Source: Hippasteria phrygiana (taxonomy: Eukaryota > Echinodermata > Asteroidea > Valvatida > Goniasteridae). Taken from it: DNA of 64,000 nucleotides. Positions 24,064-37,700 of this stretch are shown here, piece after piece. Under the pieces are notes generated by a model. The model worked only from the letters and a program-made list of their open reading frames with translations, had not been told where the DNA came from and ran no database searches. A program made the position numbers and the translations under genes. Every line of letters begins with the position of its first letter. The stretch's first letter is position 1. The stretch spans positions 372,001 through 436,000 of the forward strand of contig JAZGUH010001235.1 in assembly GCA_037893225.1 (NCBI GenBank), written 5' to 3'.

Positions 24064-26151
24064 TTATGAATGAGTAAAGCAAGTCCATACCCCAGGGATT
24101 TTGACAGGCATGGAGCAATAAATAGGAGGTAATCTGCACACAGATGGTGGCCAGGAAGAAAATAAACATTGCGAGGTTTGAATTTTCTCCACAAGTGTTA
24201 ACTCTAAGAAGCCGCCGATAATTGCAACATGTAGCGCCAGATCTAAGCTATCCATACATGTCAAAATTACTGAATTTGGTTGATATTTCATGCAATTATG
24301 AATGAGCAAAGCAAGTCATACCCCAGGGAATTTGACAGGCATGGAGCAATAAATAGAAGGTAATATGCACACAGATGTTGGCCGGAAAGAAAATAAACAT
24401 TGCGAGGTTTGAATTTTCTCCACAAGTTTTAACTCTAAGAAGCCGCCGATAATTGCAACATGTAGCGCCATATCTAAGCTATCCATACATGTCAAAATTA
24501 CTGAATTTGGTTGATATTTCATGCAATTATGAATGAGTAAAGCAAGTCCATACCCCAGGGAATTTGACAGACATGGAGCAATAAATAAAAGGTAATCTGC
24601 ACACAGATGGTGGCCGGGAAGAAAATAAACATTGCGAGGTTTGAATTTTCTCCACAAGTGTTAACTCTAAGAAGCCGCCGATAATTGCAACATGTAGCGC
24701 CAGATCTAAGCTATCCATACATGTCAAAATTACTGAATTTGGTTGATATTTCATGCAATTATGAATGAGTAAAGCAAGTCCATACCCCAGGGATTTTGAC
24801 AGGCATGGAGCAATAAATAGGAGGTAATCTGCACACAGATGGTGGCCAGGAAGAAAATAAACATTGCGAGGTTTGAATTGTCTCCACAAGTGTTAACTCT
24901 AAGAAGCCGCTGATAATTGCAACATGTAGCGCCAGATCTAAGCTATCCATACATGTCAAAATTACTGAATTTGGTTGATATTTCATGCAATTATGAATGA
25001 GTAAAGCAAGTCCATACCCCAGGGAATTTGACATGCATGGAGCAATAAATAGAAGGTAACATGTACACAGATGTTGGCCGGGAAAGAAAATAAACATTGC
25101 GAGGTTTGAATTTTCTCCACAAGTTTTAACTCTAAGAAGCCGCCGATAATTGCAACATGTAGCGCCAGATCTAAGCTATCCATACATGTCAAAATTACTG
25201 AATTTGGTTGATATTTCATGCAATTATGAATGAGTAAAGCAAGTCCATACCCCAGGGATTTTGACAGGCATGGAGCAATAAATAGGAAGTAATCTGCACA
25301 CAGATGGTGGCCAGGAAGAAAATAAACATTGCGAGGTTTGAATTTTCTCCACAAGTGTTAACTCTAAGAAGCCGCCGATAATTGCAACATGTAGCGCCAG
25401 ATCTAAGCTATCCATACATGTCAAAATTACTGAATTTGGTTGATATTTCATGCAATTATGAATGAGTAAAGCAAGTCCATACCCCAGGGAATTTGACAGA
25501 CATGGAGCAATAAATAAAAGGTAATCTGCACACAGATGGTGGCCGGGAAGAAAATAAACATTGCGAGGTTTGAATTTTCTCCACAAGTGTTAACTCTAAG
25601 AAGCCGCCGATAATTGCAACATGTAGCGCCAGATCTAAGCTATCCATACATGTCAAAATTACTGAATTTGGTTGCTATTTCATGCAATTATGAATGAGTA
25701 AAGCAAGTCCATACCCCAGGGATTTTGACAGGCATGGAGCAATAAATAGGAGGTAATCTGCACACAGATGGTGGCCAGGAAGAAAATAAACATTGCGAGG
25801 TTTGAATTTTCTCCACAAGTTTTAACTCTAAGAAGCCGCCGATAATTGCAACATGTAGCGCCATATCTAAGCTATCCATACATGTCAAAATTACTGAATT
25901 TGGTTGATATTTCATGCAATTATGAATGAGTAAAGCAAGTCCATACCCCAGGGAATTTGACAGACATGGAGCAATAAATAAAAGGTAATCTGCACACAGA
26001 TGGTGGCCGGGAAGAAAATAAACATTGCGAGGTTTGAATTTTCTCCACAAGTGTTAACTCTAAGAAGCCGCCGATAATTGCAACATGTAGCGCCAGATCT
26101 AAGCTATCCATACATGTCAAAATTACTGAATTTGGTTGATATTTCATGCAA

Positions 26152-26383
26152 TTATGAATGAGTAAAGCAAGTCCATACCCCAGGGATTTTGACAGGCATG
26201 GAGCAATAAATAGGAGGTAATCTGCACACAGATGGTGGCCGGGAAGAAAATAAACATTGCGAGGTTTGAATTTTCTCCACAAGTGTTAACTCTAAGAAGC
26301 CGCCGATAATTGCAACATGTAGCGCCAGATCTAAGCTATCCATACATGTCAAAATTACTGAATTTGGTTGCTATTTCATGCAA
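26152..26383. repeat. A/B hybrid monomer
   Basis: A head (gattttgacaggc, taggagg) then B from ggccggg, ending ggttgct. The switch lies between offsets 66 and 89. This is the reverse polarity of the B/A hybrids F and G, and a G unit sits two monomers downstream (26616). One copy only. Confidence 0.88.
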
Positions 26384-28471
26384 TTATGAATGAGTAAAGC
26401 AAGTCCATACCCCAGGGAATTTGACAGACATGGAGCAATAAATAAAAGGTAATCTGCACACAGATGGTGGCCGGGAAGAAAATAAACATTGCGAGGTTTG
26501 AATTTTCTCCACAAGTGTTAACTCTAAGAAGCCGCCGATAATTGCAACATGTAGCGCCAGATCTAAGCTATCCATACATGTCAAAATTACTGAATTTGGT
26601 TGCTATTTCATGCAATTATGAATGAGTAAAGCAAGTCCATACCCCAGGGAATTTGACAGACATGGAGCAATAAATAGGAGGTAATCTGCACACAGATGGT
26701 GGCCAGGAAGAAAATAAACATTGCGAGGTTTGAATTTTCTCCACAAGTGTTAACTCTAAGAAGCCGCCGATAATTGCAACATGTAGCGCCAGATCTAAGC
26801 TATCCATACATGTCAAAATTACTGAATTTGGTTGCTATTTCATGCAATTATGAATGAGTAAAGCAAGTCCATACCCCAGGGATTTTGACAGGCATGGAGC
26901 AATAAATAGGAGGTAATCTGCACACAGATGGTGGCCAGGAAGAAAATAAACATTGCGAGGTTTGAATTTTCTCCACAAGTGTTAACTCTAAGAAGCCGCC
27001 GATAATTGCAACATGTAGCGCCAGATCTAAGCTATCCATACATGTCAAAATTACTGAATTTGGTTGATATTTCATGCAATTATGAATGAGCAAAGCAAGT
27101 CATACCCCAGGGAATTTGACAGGCATGGAGCAATAAATAGAAGGTAATATGCACACAGATGTTGGCCGGAAAGAAAATAAACATTGCGAGGTTTGAATTT
27201 TCTCCACAAGTTTTAACTCTAAGAAGCCGCCGATAATTGCAACATGTAGCGCCATATCTAAGCTATCCATACATGTCAAAATTACTGAATTTGGTTGATA
27301 TTTCATGCAATTATGAATGAGTAAAGCAAGTCCATACCCCAGGGAATTTGACAGACATGGAGCAATAAATAAAAGGTAATCTGCACACAGATGGTGGCCG
27401 GGAAGAAAATAAACATTGCGAGGTTTGAATTTTCTCCACAAGTGTTAACTCTAAGAAGCCGCCGATAATTGCAACATGTAGCGCCAGATCTAAGCTATCC
27501 ATACATGTCAAAATTACTGAATTTGGTTGATATTTCATGCAATTATGAATGAGTAAAGCAAGTCCATACCCCAGGGATTTTGACAGGCATGGAGCAATAA
27601 ATAGGAGGTAATCTGCACACAGATGGTGGCCAGGAAGAAAATAAACATTGCGAGGTTTGAATTGTCTCCACAAGTGTTAACTCTAAGAAGCCGCTGATAA
27701 TTGCAACATGTAGCGCCAGATCTAAGCTATCCATACATGTCAAAATTACTGAATTTGGTTGATATTTCATGCAATTATGAATGAGTAAAGCAAGTCCATA
27801 CCCCAGGGAATTTGACATGCATGGAGCAATAAATAGAAGGTAACATGTACACAGATGTTGGCCGGGAAAGAAAATAAACATTGCGAGGTTTGAATTTTCT
27901 CCACAAGTTTTAACTCTAAGAAGCCGCCGATAATTGCAACATGTAGCGCCAGATCTAAGCTATCCATACATGTCAAAATTACTGAATTTGGTTGATATTT
28001 CATGCAATTATGAATGAGTAAAGCAAGTCCATACCCCAGGGATTTTGACAGGCATGGAGCAATAAATAGGAAGTAATCTGCACACAGATGGTGGCCAGGA
28101 AGAAAATAAACATTGCGAGGTTTGAATTTTCTCCACAAGTGTTAACTCTAAGAAGCCGCCGATAATTGCAACATGTAGCGCCAGATCTAAGCTATCCATA
28201 CATGTCAAAATTACTGAATTTGGTTGATATTTCATGCAATTATGAATGAGTAAAGCAAGTCCATACCCCAGGGAATTTGACAGACATGGAGCAATAAATA
28301 AAAGGTAATCTGCACACAGATGGTGGCCGGGAAGAAAATAAACATTGCGAGGTTTGAATTTTCTCCACAAGTGTTAACTCTAAGAAGCCGCCGATAATTG
28401 CAACATGTAGCGCCAGATCTAAGCTATCCATACATGTCAAAATTACTGAATTTGGTTGATATTTCATGCAA

Positions 28472-31400
28472 TTATGAATGAGCAAAGCAAGTCATACCCC
28501 AGGGAATTTGACAGGCATGGAGCAATAAATAGAAGGTAATATGCACACAGATGTTGGCCGGAAAGAAAATAAACATTGCGAGGTTTGAATTTTCTCCACA
28601 AGTTTTAACTCTAAGAAGCCGCCGATAATTGCAACATGTAGCGCCATATCTAAGCTATCCATACATGTCAAAATTACTGAATTTGGTTGATATTTCATGC
28701 AATTATGAATGAGTAAAGCAAGTCCATACCCCAGGGAATTTGACAGACATGGAGCAATAAATAAAAGGTAATCTGCACACAGATGGTGGCCGGGAAGAAA
28801 ATAAACATTGCGAGGTTTGAATTTTCTCCACAAGTGTTAACTCTAAGAAGCCGCCGATAATTGCAACATGTAGCGCCAGATCTAAGCTATCCATACATGT
28901 CAAAATTACTGAATTTGGTTGATATTTCATGCAATTATGAATGAGCAAAGCAAGTCATACCCCAGGGAATTTGACAGGCATGGAGCAATAAATAGAAGGT
29001 AATATGCACACAGATGTTGGCCGGAAAGAAAATAAACATTGCGAGGTTTGAATTTTCTCCACAAGTTTTAACTCTAAGAAGCCGCCGATAATTGCAACAT
29101 GTAGCGCCATATCTAAGCTATCCATACATGTCAAAATTACTGAATTTGGTTGATATTTCATGCAATTATGAATGAGTAAAGCAAGTCCATACCCCAGGGA
29201 ATTTGACAGACATGGAGCAATAAATAAAAGGTAATCTGCACACAGATGGTGGCCGGGAAGAAAATAAACATTGCGAGGTTTGAATTTTCTCCACAAGTGT
29301 TAACTCTAAGAAGCCGCCGATAATTGCAACATGTAGCGCCAGATCTAAGCTATCCATACATGTCAAAATTACTGAATTTGGTTGCTATTTCATGCAATTA
29401 TGAATGAGTAAAGCAAGTCCATACCCCAGGGATTTTGACAGGCATGGAGCAATAAATAGGAGGTAATCTGCACACAGATGGTGGCCAGGAAGAAAATAAA
29501 CATTGCGAGGTTTGAATTTTCTCCACAAGTGTTAACTCTAAGAAGCCGCCGATAATTGCAACATGTAGCGCCAGATCTAAGCTATCCATACATGTCAAAA
29601 TTACTGAATTTGGTTGATATTTCATGCAATTATGAATGAGTAAAGCAAGTCCATACCCCAGGGAATTTGACATGCATGGAGCAATAAATAGAAGGTAACA
29701 TGTACACAGATGTTGGCCGGGAAAGAAAATAAACATTGCGAGGTTTGAATTTTCTCCACAAGTTTTAACTCTAAGAAGCCGCCGATAATTGCAACATGTA
29801 GCGCCAGATCTAAGCTATCCATACATGTCAAAATTACTGAATTTGGTTGATATTTCATGCAATTATGAATGAGTAAAGCAAGTCCATACCCCAGGGATTT
29901 TGACAGGCATGGAGCAATAAATAGGAAGTAATCTGCACACAGATGGTGGCCAGGAAGAAAATAAACATTGCGAGGTTTGAATTTTCTCCACAAGTGTTAA
30001 CTCTAAGAAGCCGCCGATAATTGCAACATGTAGCGCCAGATCTAAGCTATCCATACATGTCAAAATTACTGAATTTGGTTGATATTTCATGCAATTATGA
30101 ATGAGTAAAGCAAGTCCATACCCCAGGGAATTTGACAGACATGGAGCAATAAATAAAAGGTAATCTGCACACAGATGGTGGCCGGGAAGAAAATAAACAT
30201 TGCGAGGTTTGAATTTTCTCCACAAGTGTTAACTCTAAGAAGCCGCCGATAATTGCAACATGTAGCGCCAGATCTAAGCTATCCATACATGTCAAAATTA
30301 CTGAATTTGGTTGCTATTTCATGCAATTATGAATGAGTAAAGCAAGTCCATACCCCAGGGATTTTGACAGGCATGGAGCAATAAATAGGAGGTAATCTGC
30401 ACACAGATGGTGGCCAGGAAGAAAATAAAAATTGCGAGGTTTGAATTTTCTCCACAAGTGTTAACTCTAAGAAGCCGCCGATAATTGCAACATGTAGCGC
30501 CAGATCTAAGCTATCCATACATGTCAAAATTACTGAATTTGGTTGATATTTCATGCAATTATGAATGAGTAAAGCAAGTCCATACCCCAGGGAATTTGAC
30601 AGACATGGAGCAATAAATAAAAGGTAATCTGCACACAGATGGTGGCCGGGAAGAAAATAAACATTGCGAGGTTTGAATTTTCTCCACAAGTGTTAACTCT
30701 AAGAAGCCGCCGATAATTGCAACATGTAGCGCCAGATCTAAGCTATCCATACATGTCAAAATTACTGAATTTGGTTGCTATTTCATGCAATTATGAATGA
30801 GTAAAGCAAGTCCATACCCCAGGGATTTTGACAGGCATGGAGCAATAAATAGGAGGTAATCTGCACACAGATGGTGGCCAGGAAGAAAATAAACATTGCG
30901 AGGTTTGAATTTTCTCCACAAGTGTTAACTCTAAGAAGCCGCCGATAATTGCAACATGTAGCGCCAGATCTAAGCTATCCATACATGTCAAAATTACTGA
31001 ATTTGGTTGATATTTCATGCAATTATGAATGAGTAAAGCAAGTCCATACCCCAGGGAATTTGACAGACATGGAGCAATAAATAAAAGGTAATCTGCACAC
31101 AGATGGTGGCCGGGAAGAAAATAAACATTGCGAGGTTTGAATTTTCTCCACAAGTGTTAACTCTAAGAAGCCGCCGATAATTGCAACATGTAGCGCCAGA
31201 TCTAAGCTATCCATACATGTCAAAATTACTGAATTTGGTTGCTATTTCATGCAATTATGAATGAGTAAAGCAAGTCCATACCCCAGGGATTTTGACAGGC
31301 ATGGAGCAATAAATAGGAGGTAATCTGCACACAGATGGTGGCCAGGAAGAAAATAAACATTGCGAGGTTTGAATTTTCTCCACAAGTGTTAACTCTAAGA

Positions 31401-31717
31401 AGCCGCCGATAATTGCAACATGTAGCGCCAGATCTAAGCTATCCATACATGTCAAAATTACTGAATTTGGTTGATATTTCATGCAATTATGAATGAGCAA
31501 AGCAAGTCATACCCCAGGGAATTTGACAGGCATGGAGCAATAAATAGAAGGTAATATGCACACAGATGTTGGCCGGAAAGAAAATAAACATTGCGAGGTT
31601 TGAATTTTCTCCACAAGTTTTAACTCTAAGAAGCCGCCGATAATTGCAACATGTAGCGCCATATCTAAGCTATCCATACATGTCAAAATTACTGAATTTG
31701 GTTGATATTTCATGCAA
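28472..31717. repeat. HOR segment with C-B and B2-A dimer expansions (14 monomers)
   Basis: Order: C 28472, B1 28703, C 28935, B2 29166, A 29398, D 29630, E 29863, B2 30095, A 30327 (private C-to-A at 30430), B2 30559, A 30791, B2 31023, A 31255, C 31487. Two short expansions are visible: a 463 bp C-B dimer at the left and a 464 bp B2-A dimer repeated three times at 30095-31486. Confidence 0.9.
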
Positions 31718-34700
31718 TTATGAATGAGTAAAGCAAGTCCATACCCCAGGGAATTTGACAGACATGGAGCAATAAATAAAAGGTAATCTGCACACAGATG
31801 GTGGCCGGGAAGAAAATAAACATTGCGAGGTTTGAATTTTCTCCACAAGTGTTAACTCTAAGAAGCCGCCGATAATTGCAACATGTAGCGCCAGATCTAA
31901 GCTATCCATACATGTCAAAATTACTGAATTTGGTTGATATTTCATGCAATTATGAATGAGTAAAGCAAGTCCATACCCCAGGGATTTTGACAGGCATGGA
32001 GCAATAAATAGGAGGTAATCTGCACACAGATGGTGGCCAGGAAGAAAATAAACATTGCGAGGTTTGAATTTTCTCCACAAGTGTTAACTCTAAGAAGCCG
32101 CCGATAATTGCAACATGTAGCGCCAGATCTAAGCTATCCATACATGTCAAAATTACTGAATTTGGTTGATATTTCATGCAATTATGAATGAGTAAAGCAA
32201 GTCCATACCCCAGGGAATTTGACATGCATGGAGCAATAAATAGAAGGTAACATGTACACAGATGTTGGCCGGGAAAGAAAATAAACATTGCGAGGTTTGA
32301 ATTTTCTCCACAAGTTTTAACTCTAAGAAGCCGCCGATAATTGCAACATGTAGCGCCAGATCTAAGCTATCCATACATGTCAAAATTACTGAATTTGGTT
32401 GATATTTCATGCAATTATGAATGAGTAAAGCAAGTCCATACCCCAGGGATTTTGACAGGCATGGAGCAATAAATAGGAAGTAATCTGCACACAGATGGTA
32501 GCCAGGAAGAAAATAAACATTGCGAGGTTTGAATTTTCTCCACAAGTGTTAACTCTAAGAAGCCGCCGATAATTGCAACATGTAGCGCCAGATCTAAGCT
32601 ATCCATACATGTCAAAATTACTGAATTTGGTTGATATTTCATGCAATTATGAATGAGTAAAGCAAGTCCATACCCCAGGGAATTTGACAGACATGGAGCA
32701 ATAAATAAAAGGTAATCTGCACACAGATGGTGGCCGGGAAGAAAATAAACATTGCGAGGTTTGAATTTTCTCCACAAGTGTTAACTCTAAGAAGCCGCCG
32801 ATAATTGCAACATGTAGCGCCAGATCTAAGCTATCCATACATGTCAAAATTACTGAATTTGGTTGCTATTTCATGCAATTATGAATGAGTAAAGCAAGTC
32901 CATACCCCAGGGATTTTGACAGGCATGGAGCAATAAATAGGAGGTAATCTGCACACAGATGGTGGCCAGGAAGAAAATAAACATTGCGAGGTTTGAATTT
33001 TCTCCACAAGTGTTAACTCTAAGAAGCCGCCGATAATTGCAACATGTAGCGCCAGATCTAAGCTATCCATACATGTCAAAATTACTGAATTTGGTTGATA
33101 TTTCATGCAATTATGAATGAGTAAAGCAAGTCCATACCCCAGGGAATTTGACAGACATGGAGCAATAAATAAAAGGTAATCTGCACACAGATGGTGGCCG
33201 GGAAGAAAATAAACATTGCGAGGTTTGAATTTTCTCCACAAGTGTTAACTCTAAGAAGCCGCCGATAATTGCAACATGTAGCGCCAGATCTAAGCTATCC
33301 ATACATGTCAAAATTACTGAATTTGGTTGCTATTTCATGCAATTATGAATGAGTAAAGCAAGTCCATACCCCAGGGATTTTGACAGGCATGGAGCAATAA
33401 ATAGGAGGTAATCTGCACACAGATGGTGGCCAGGAAGAAAATAAACATTGCGAGGTTTGAATTTTCTCCACAAGTGTTAACTCTAAGAAGCCGCCGATAA
33501 TTGCAACATGTAGCGCCAGATCTAAGCTATCCATACATGTCAAAATTACTGAATTTGGTTGATATTTCATGCAATTATGAATGAGCAAAGCAAGTCATAC
33601 CCCAGGGAATTTGACAGGCATGGAGCAATAAATAGAAGGTAATATGCACACAGATGTTGGCCGGAAAGAAAATAAACATTGCGAGGTTTGAATTTTCTCC
33701 ACAAGTGTTAACTCTAAGAAGCCGCCGATAATTGCAACATGTAGCGCCAGATCTAAGCTATCCATACATGTCAAAATTACTGAATTTGGTTGATATTTCA
33801 TGCAATTATGAATGAGTAAAGCAAGTCCATACCCCAGGGAATTTGACAGACATGGAGCAATAAATAAAAGGTAATCTGCACACATATGGTGGCCAGGAAG
33901 AAAATAAACATTGCGAGGTTTGAATTTTCTCCACAAGTGTTAACTCTAAGAAGCCGCCGATAATTGCAACATGTAGCGCCAGATCTAAGCTATCCATACA
34001 TGTCAAAATTACTGAATTTGGTTGATATTTCATGCAATTATGAATGAGTAAAGCAAGTCCATACCCCAGGGATTTTGACAGGCATGGAGCAATAAATAGG
34101 AAGTAATCTGCACACAGATGGTGGCCAGGAAGAAAATAAACATTGCGAGGTTTGAATTTTCTCCACAAGTGTTAACTCTAAGAAGCCGCCGATAATTGCA
34201 ACATGTAGCGCCAGATCTAAGCTATCCATACATGTCAAAATTACTGAATTTGGTTGATATTTCATGCAATTATGAATGAGTAAAGCAAGTCCATACCCCA
34301 GGGAATTTGACAGACATGGAGCAATAAATAAAAGGTAATCTGCACACAGATGGTGGCCGGGAAGAAAATAAACATTGCGAGGTTTGAATTTTCTCCACAA
34401 GTGTTAACTCTAAGAAGCCGCCGATAATTGCAACATGTAGCGCCAGATCTAAGCTATCCATACATGTCAAAATTACTGAATTTGGTTGATATTTCATGCA
34501 ATTATGAATGAGTAAAGCAAGTCCATACCCCAGGGATTTTGACAGGCATGGAGCAATAAATAGGAGGTAATCTGCACACAGATGGTGGCCAGGAAGAAAA
34601 TAAACATTGCGAGGTTTGAATTTTCTCCACAAGTGTTAACTCTAAGAAGCCGCCGATAATTGCAACATGTAGCGCCAGATCTAAGCTATCCATACATGTC

Positions 34701-37700
34701 AAAATTACTGAATTTGGTTGATATTTCATGCAATTATGAATGAGTAAAGCAAGTCCATACCCCAGGGATTTTGACAGGCATGGAGCAATAAATAGGAAGT
34801 AATCTGCACACAGATGGTGGCCAGGAAGAAAATAAACATTGCGAGGTTTGAATTTTCTCCACAAGTGTTAACTCTAAGAAGCCGCCGATAATTGCAACAT
34901 GTAGCGCCAGATCTAAGCTATCCATACATGTCAAAATTACTGAATTTGGTTGATATTTCATGCAATTATGAATGAGTAAAGCAAGTCCATACCCCAGGGA
35001 ATTTGACAGACATGGAGCAATAAATAAAAGGTAATCTGCACACAGATGGTGGCCGGGAAGAAAATAAACATTGCGAGGTTTGAATTTTCTCCACAAGTGT
35101 TAACTCTAAGAAGCCGCCGATAATTGCAACATGTAGCGCCAGATCTAAGCTATCCATACATGTCAAAATTACTGAATTTGGTTGCTATTTCATGCAATTA
35201 TGAATGAGTAAAGCAAGTCCATACCCCAGGGATTTTGACAGGCATGGAGCAATAAATAGGAAGTAATCTGCACACAGATGGTGGCCAGGAAGAAAATAAA
35301 CATTGCGAGGTTTGAATTTTCTCCACAAGTGTTAACTCTAAGAAGCCGCCGATAATTGCAACATGTAGCGCCAGATCTAAGCTATCCATACATGTCAAAA
35401 TTACTGAATTTGGTTGATATTTCATGCAATTATGAATGAGTAAAGCAAGTCCATACCCCAGGGAATTTGACAGACATGGAGCAATAAATAAAAGGTAATC
35501 TGCACACAGATGGTGGCCGGGAAGAAAATAAACATTGCGAGGTTTGAATTTTCTCCACAAGTGTTAACTCTAAGAAGCCGCCGATAATTGCAACATGTAG
35601 CGCCAGATCTAAGCTATCCATACATGTCAAAATTACTGAATTTGGTTGATATTTCATGCAATTATGAATGAGTAAAGCAAGTCCATACCCCAGGGATTTT
35701 GACAGGCATGGAGCAATAAATAGGAGGTAATCTGCACACAGATGGTGGCCAGGAAGAAAATAAACATTGCGAGGTTTGAATTTTCTCCACAAGTGTTAAC
35801 TCTAAGAAGCCGCCGATAATTGCAACATGTAGCGCCAGATCTAAGCTATCCATACATGTCAAAATTACTGAATTTGGTTGATATTTCATGCAATTATGAA
35901 TGAGTAAAGCAAGTCCATACCCCAGGGAATTTGACATGCATGGAGCAATAAATAGAAGGTAACATGTACACAGATGTTGGCCGGGAAAGAAAATAAACAT
36001 TGCGAGGTTTGAATTTTCTCCACAAGTTTTAACTCTAAGAAGCCGCCGATAATTGCAACATGTAGCGCCAGATCTAAGCTATCCATACATGTCAAAATTA
36101 CTGAATTTGGTTGATATTTCATGCAATTATGAATGAGTAAAGCAAGTCCATACCCCAGGGATTTTGACAGGCATGGAGCAATAAATAGGAAGTAATCTGC
36201 ACACAGATGGTGGCCAGGAAGAAAATAAACATTGCGAGGTTTGAATTGTCTCCACAAGTGTTAACTCTAAGAAGCCGCCGATAATTGCAACATGTAGCGC
36301 CAGATCTAAGCTATCCATACATGTCAAAATTACTGAATTTGGTTGATATTTCATGCAATTATGAATGAGTAAAGCAAGTCCATACCCCAGGGAATTTGAC
36401 AGACATGGAGCAATAAATAAAAGGTAATCTGCACACAGATGGTGGCCGGGAAGAAAATAAACATTGCGAGGTTTGAATTTTCTCCACAAGTGTTAACTCT
36501 AAGAAGCCGCCGATAATTGCAACATGTAGCGCCAGATCTAAGCTATCCATACATGTCAAAATTACTGAATTTGGTTGCTATTTCATGCAATTATGAATGA
36601 GTAAAGCAAGTCCATACCCCAGGGATTTTGACAGGCATGGAGCAATAAATAGGAGGTAATCTGCACACAGATGGTGGCCAGGAAGAAAATAAACATTGCG
36701 AGGTTTGAATTTTCTCCACAAGTGTTAACTCTAAGAAGCCGCCGATAATTGCAACATGTAGCGCCAGATCTAAGCTATCCATACATGTCAAAATTACTGA
36801 ATTTGGTTGATATTTCATGCAATTATGAATGAGTAAAGCAAGTCCATACCCCAGGGAATTTGACAGACATGGAGCAATAAATAAAAGGTAATCTGCACAC
36901 AGATGGTGGCCGGGAAGAAAATAAACATTGCGAGGTTTGAATTTTCTCCACAAGTGTTAACTCTAAGAAGCCGCCGATAATTGCAACATGTAGCGCCAGA
37001 TCTAAGCTATCCATACATGTCAAAATTACTGAATTTGGTTGCTATTTCATGCAATTATGAATGAGTAAAGCAAGTCCATACCCCAGGGATTTTGACAGGC
37101 ATGGAGCAATAAATAGGAGGTAATCTGCACACAGATGGTGGCCAGGAAGAAAATAAACATTGCGAGGTTTGAATTTTCTCCACAAGTGTTAACTCTAAGA
37201 AGCCGCCGATAATTGCAACATGTAGCGCCAGATCTAAGCTATCCATACATGTCAAAATTACTGAATTTGGTTGATATTTCATGCAATTATGAATGAGCAA
37301 AGCAAGTCATACCCCAGGGAATTTGACAGGCATGGAGCAATAAATAGAAGGTAATATGCACACAGATGTTGGCCGGAAAGAAAATAAACATTGCGAGGTT
37401 TGAATTTTCTCCACAAGTTTTAACTCTAAGAAGCCGCCGATAATTGCAACATGTAGCGCCATATCTAAGCTATCCATACATGTCAAAATGACTGAATTTG
37501 GTTGATATTTCATGCAATTATGAATGAGTAAAGCAAGTCCATACCCCAGGGAATTTGACAGACATGGAGCAATAAATAAAAGGTAATCTGCACACAGATG
37601 GTGGCCGGGAAGAAAATAAACATTGCGAGGTTTGAATTTTCTCCACAAGTGTTAACTCTAAGAAGCCGCCGATAATTGCAACATGTAGCGCCAGATCTAA

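Larger units (their letters stand above)
23600..28471. repeat. 9-mer block duplicated at 2,784 bp
   Basis: Order: B2, G, A, C, B1, A*, D, E, B2 (23600-25687), then A/C hybrid 25688, B1 25920, A/B hybrid 26152, then B2, G, A, C, B1, A*, D, E, B1 (26384-28471). A* carries ccgctgata plus a private gaattgtctcc; the pair 24880/27664 and the pair 24911/27695 are each 2,784 bp apart. Identity runs from about 23588 to 25674 against 26372 to 28458, ending where B2 faces B1 at offset 220. Confidence 0.92.
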
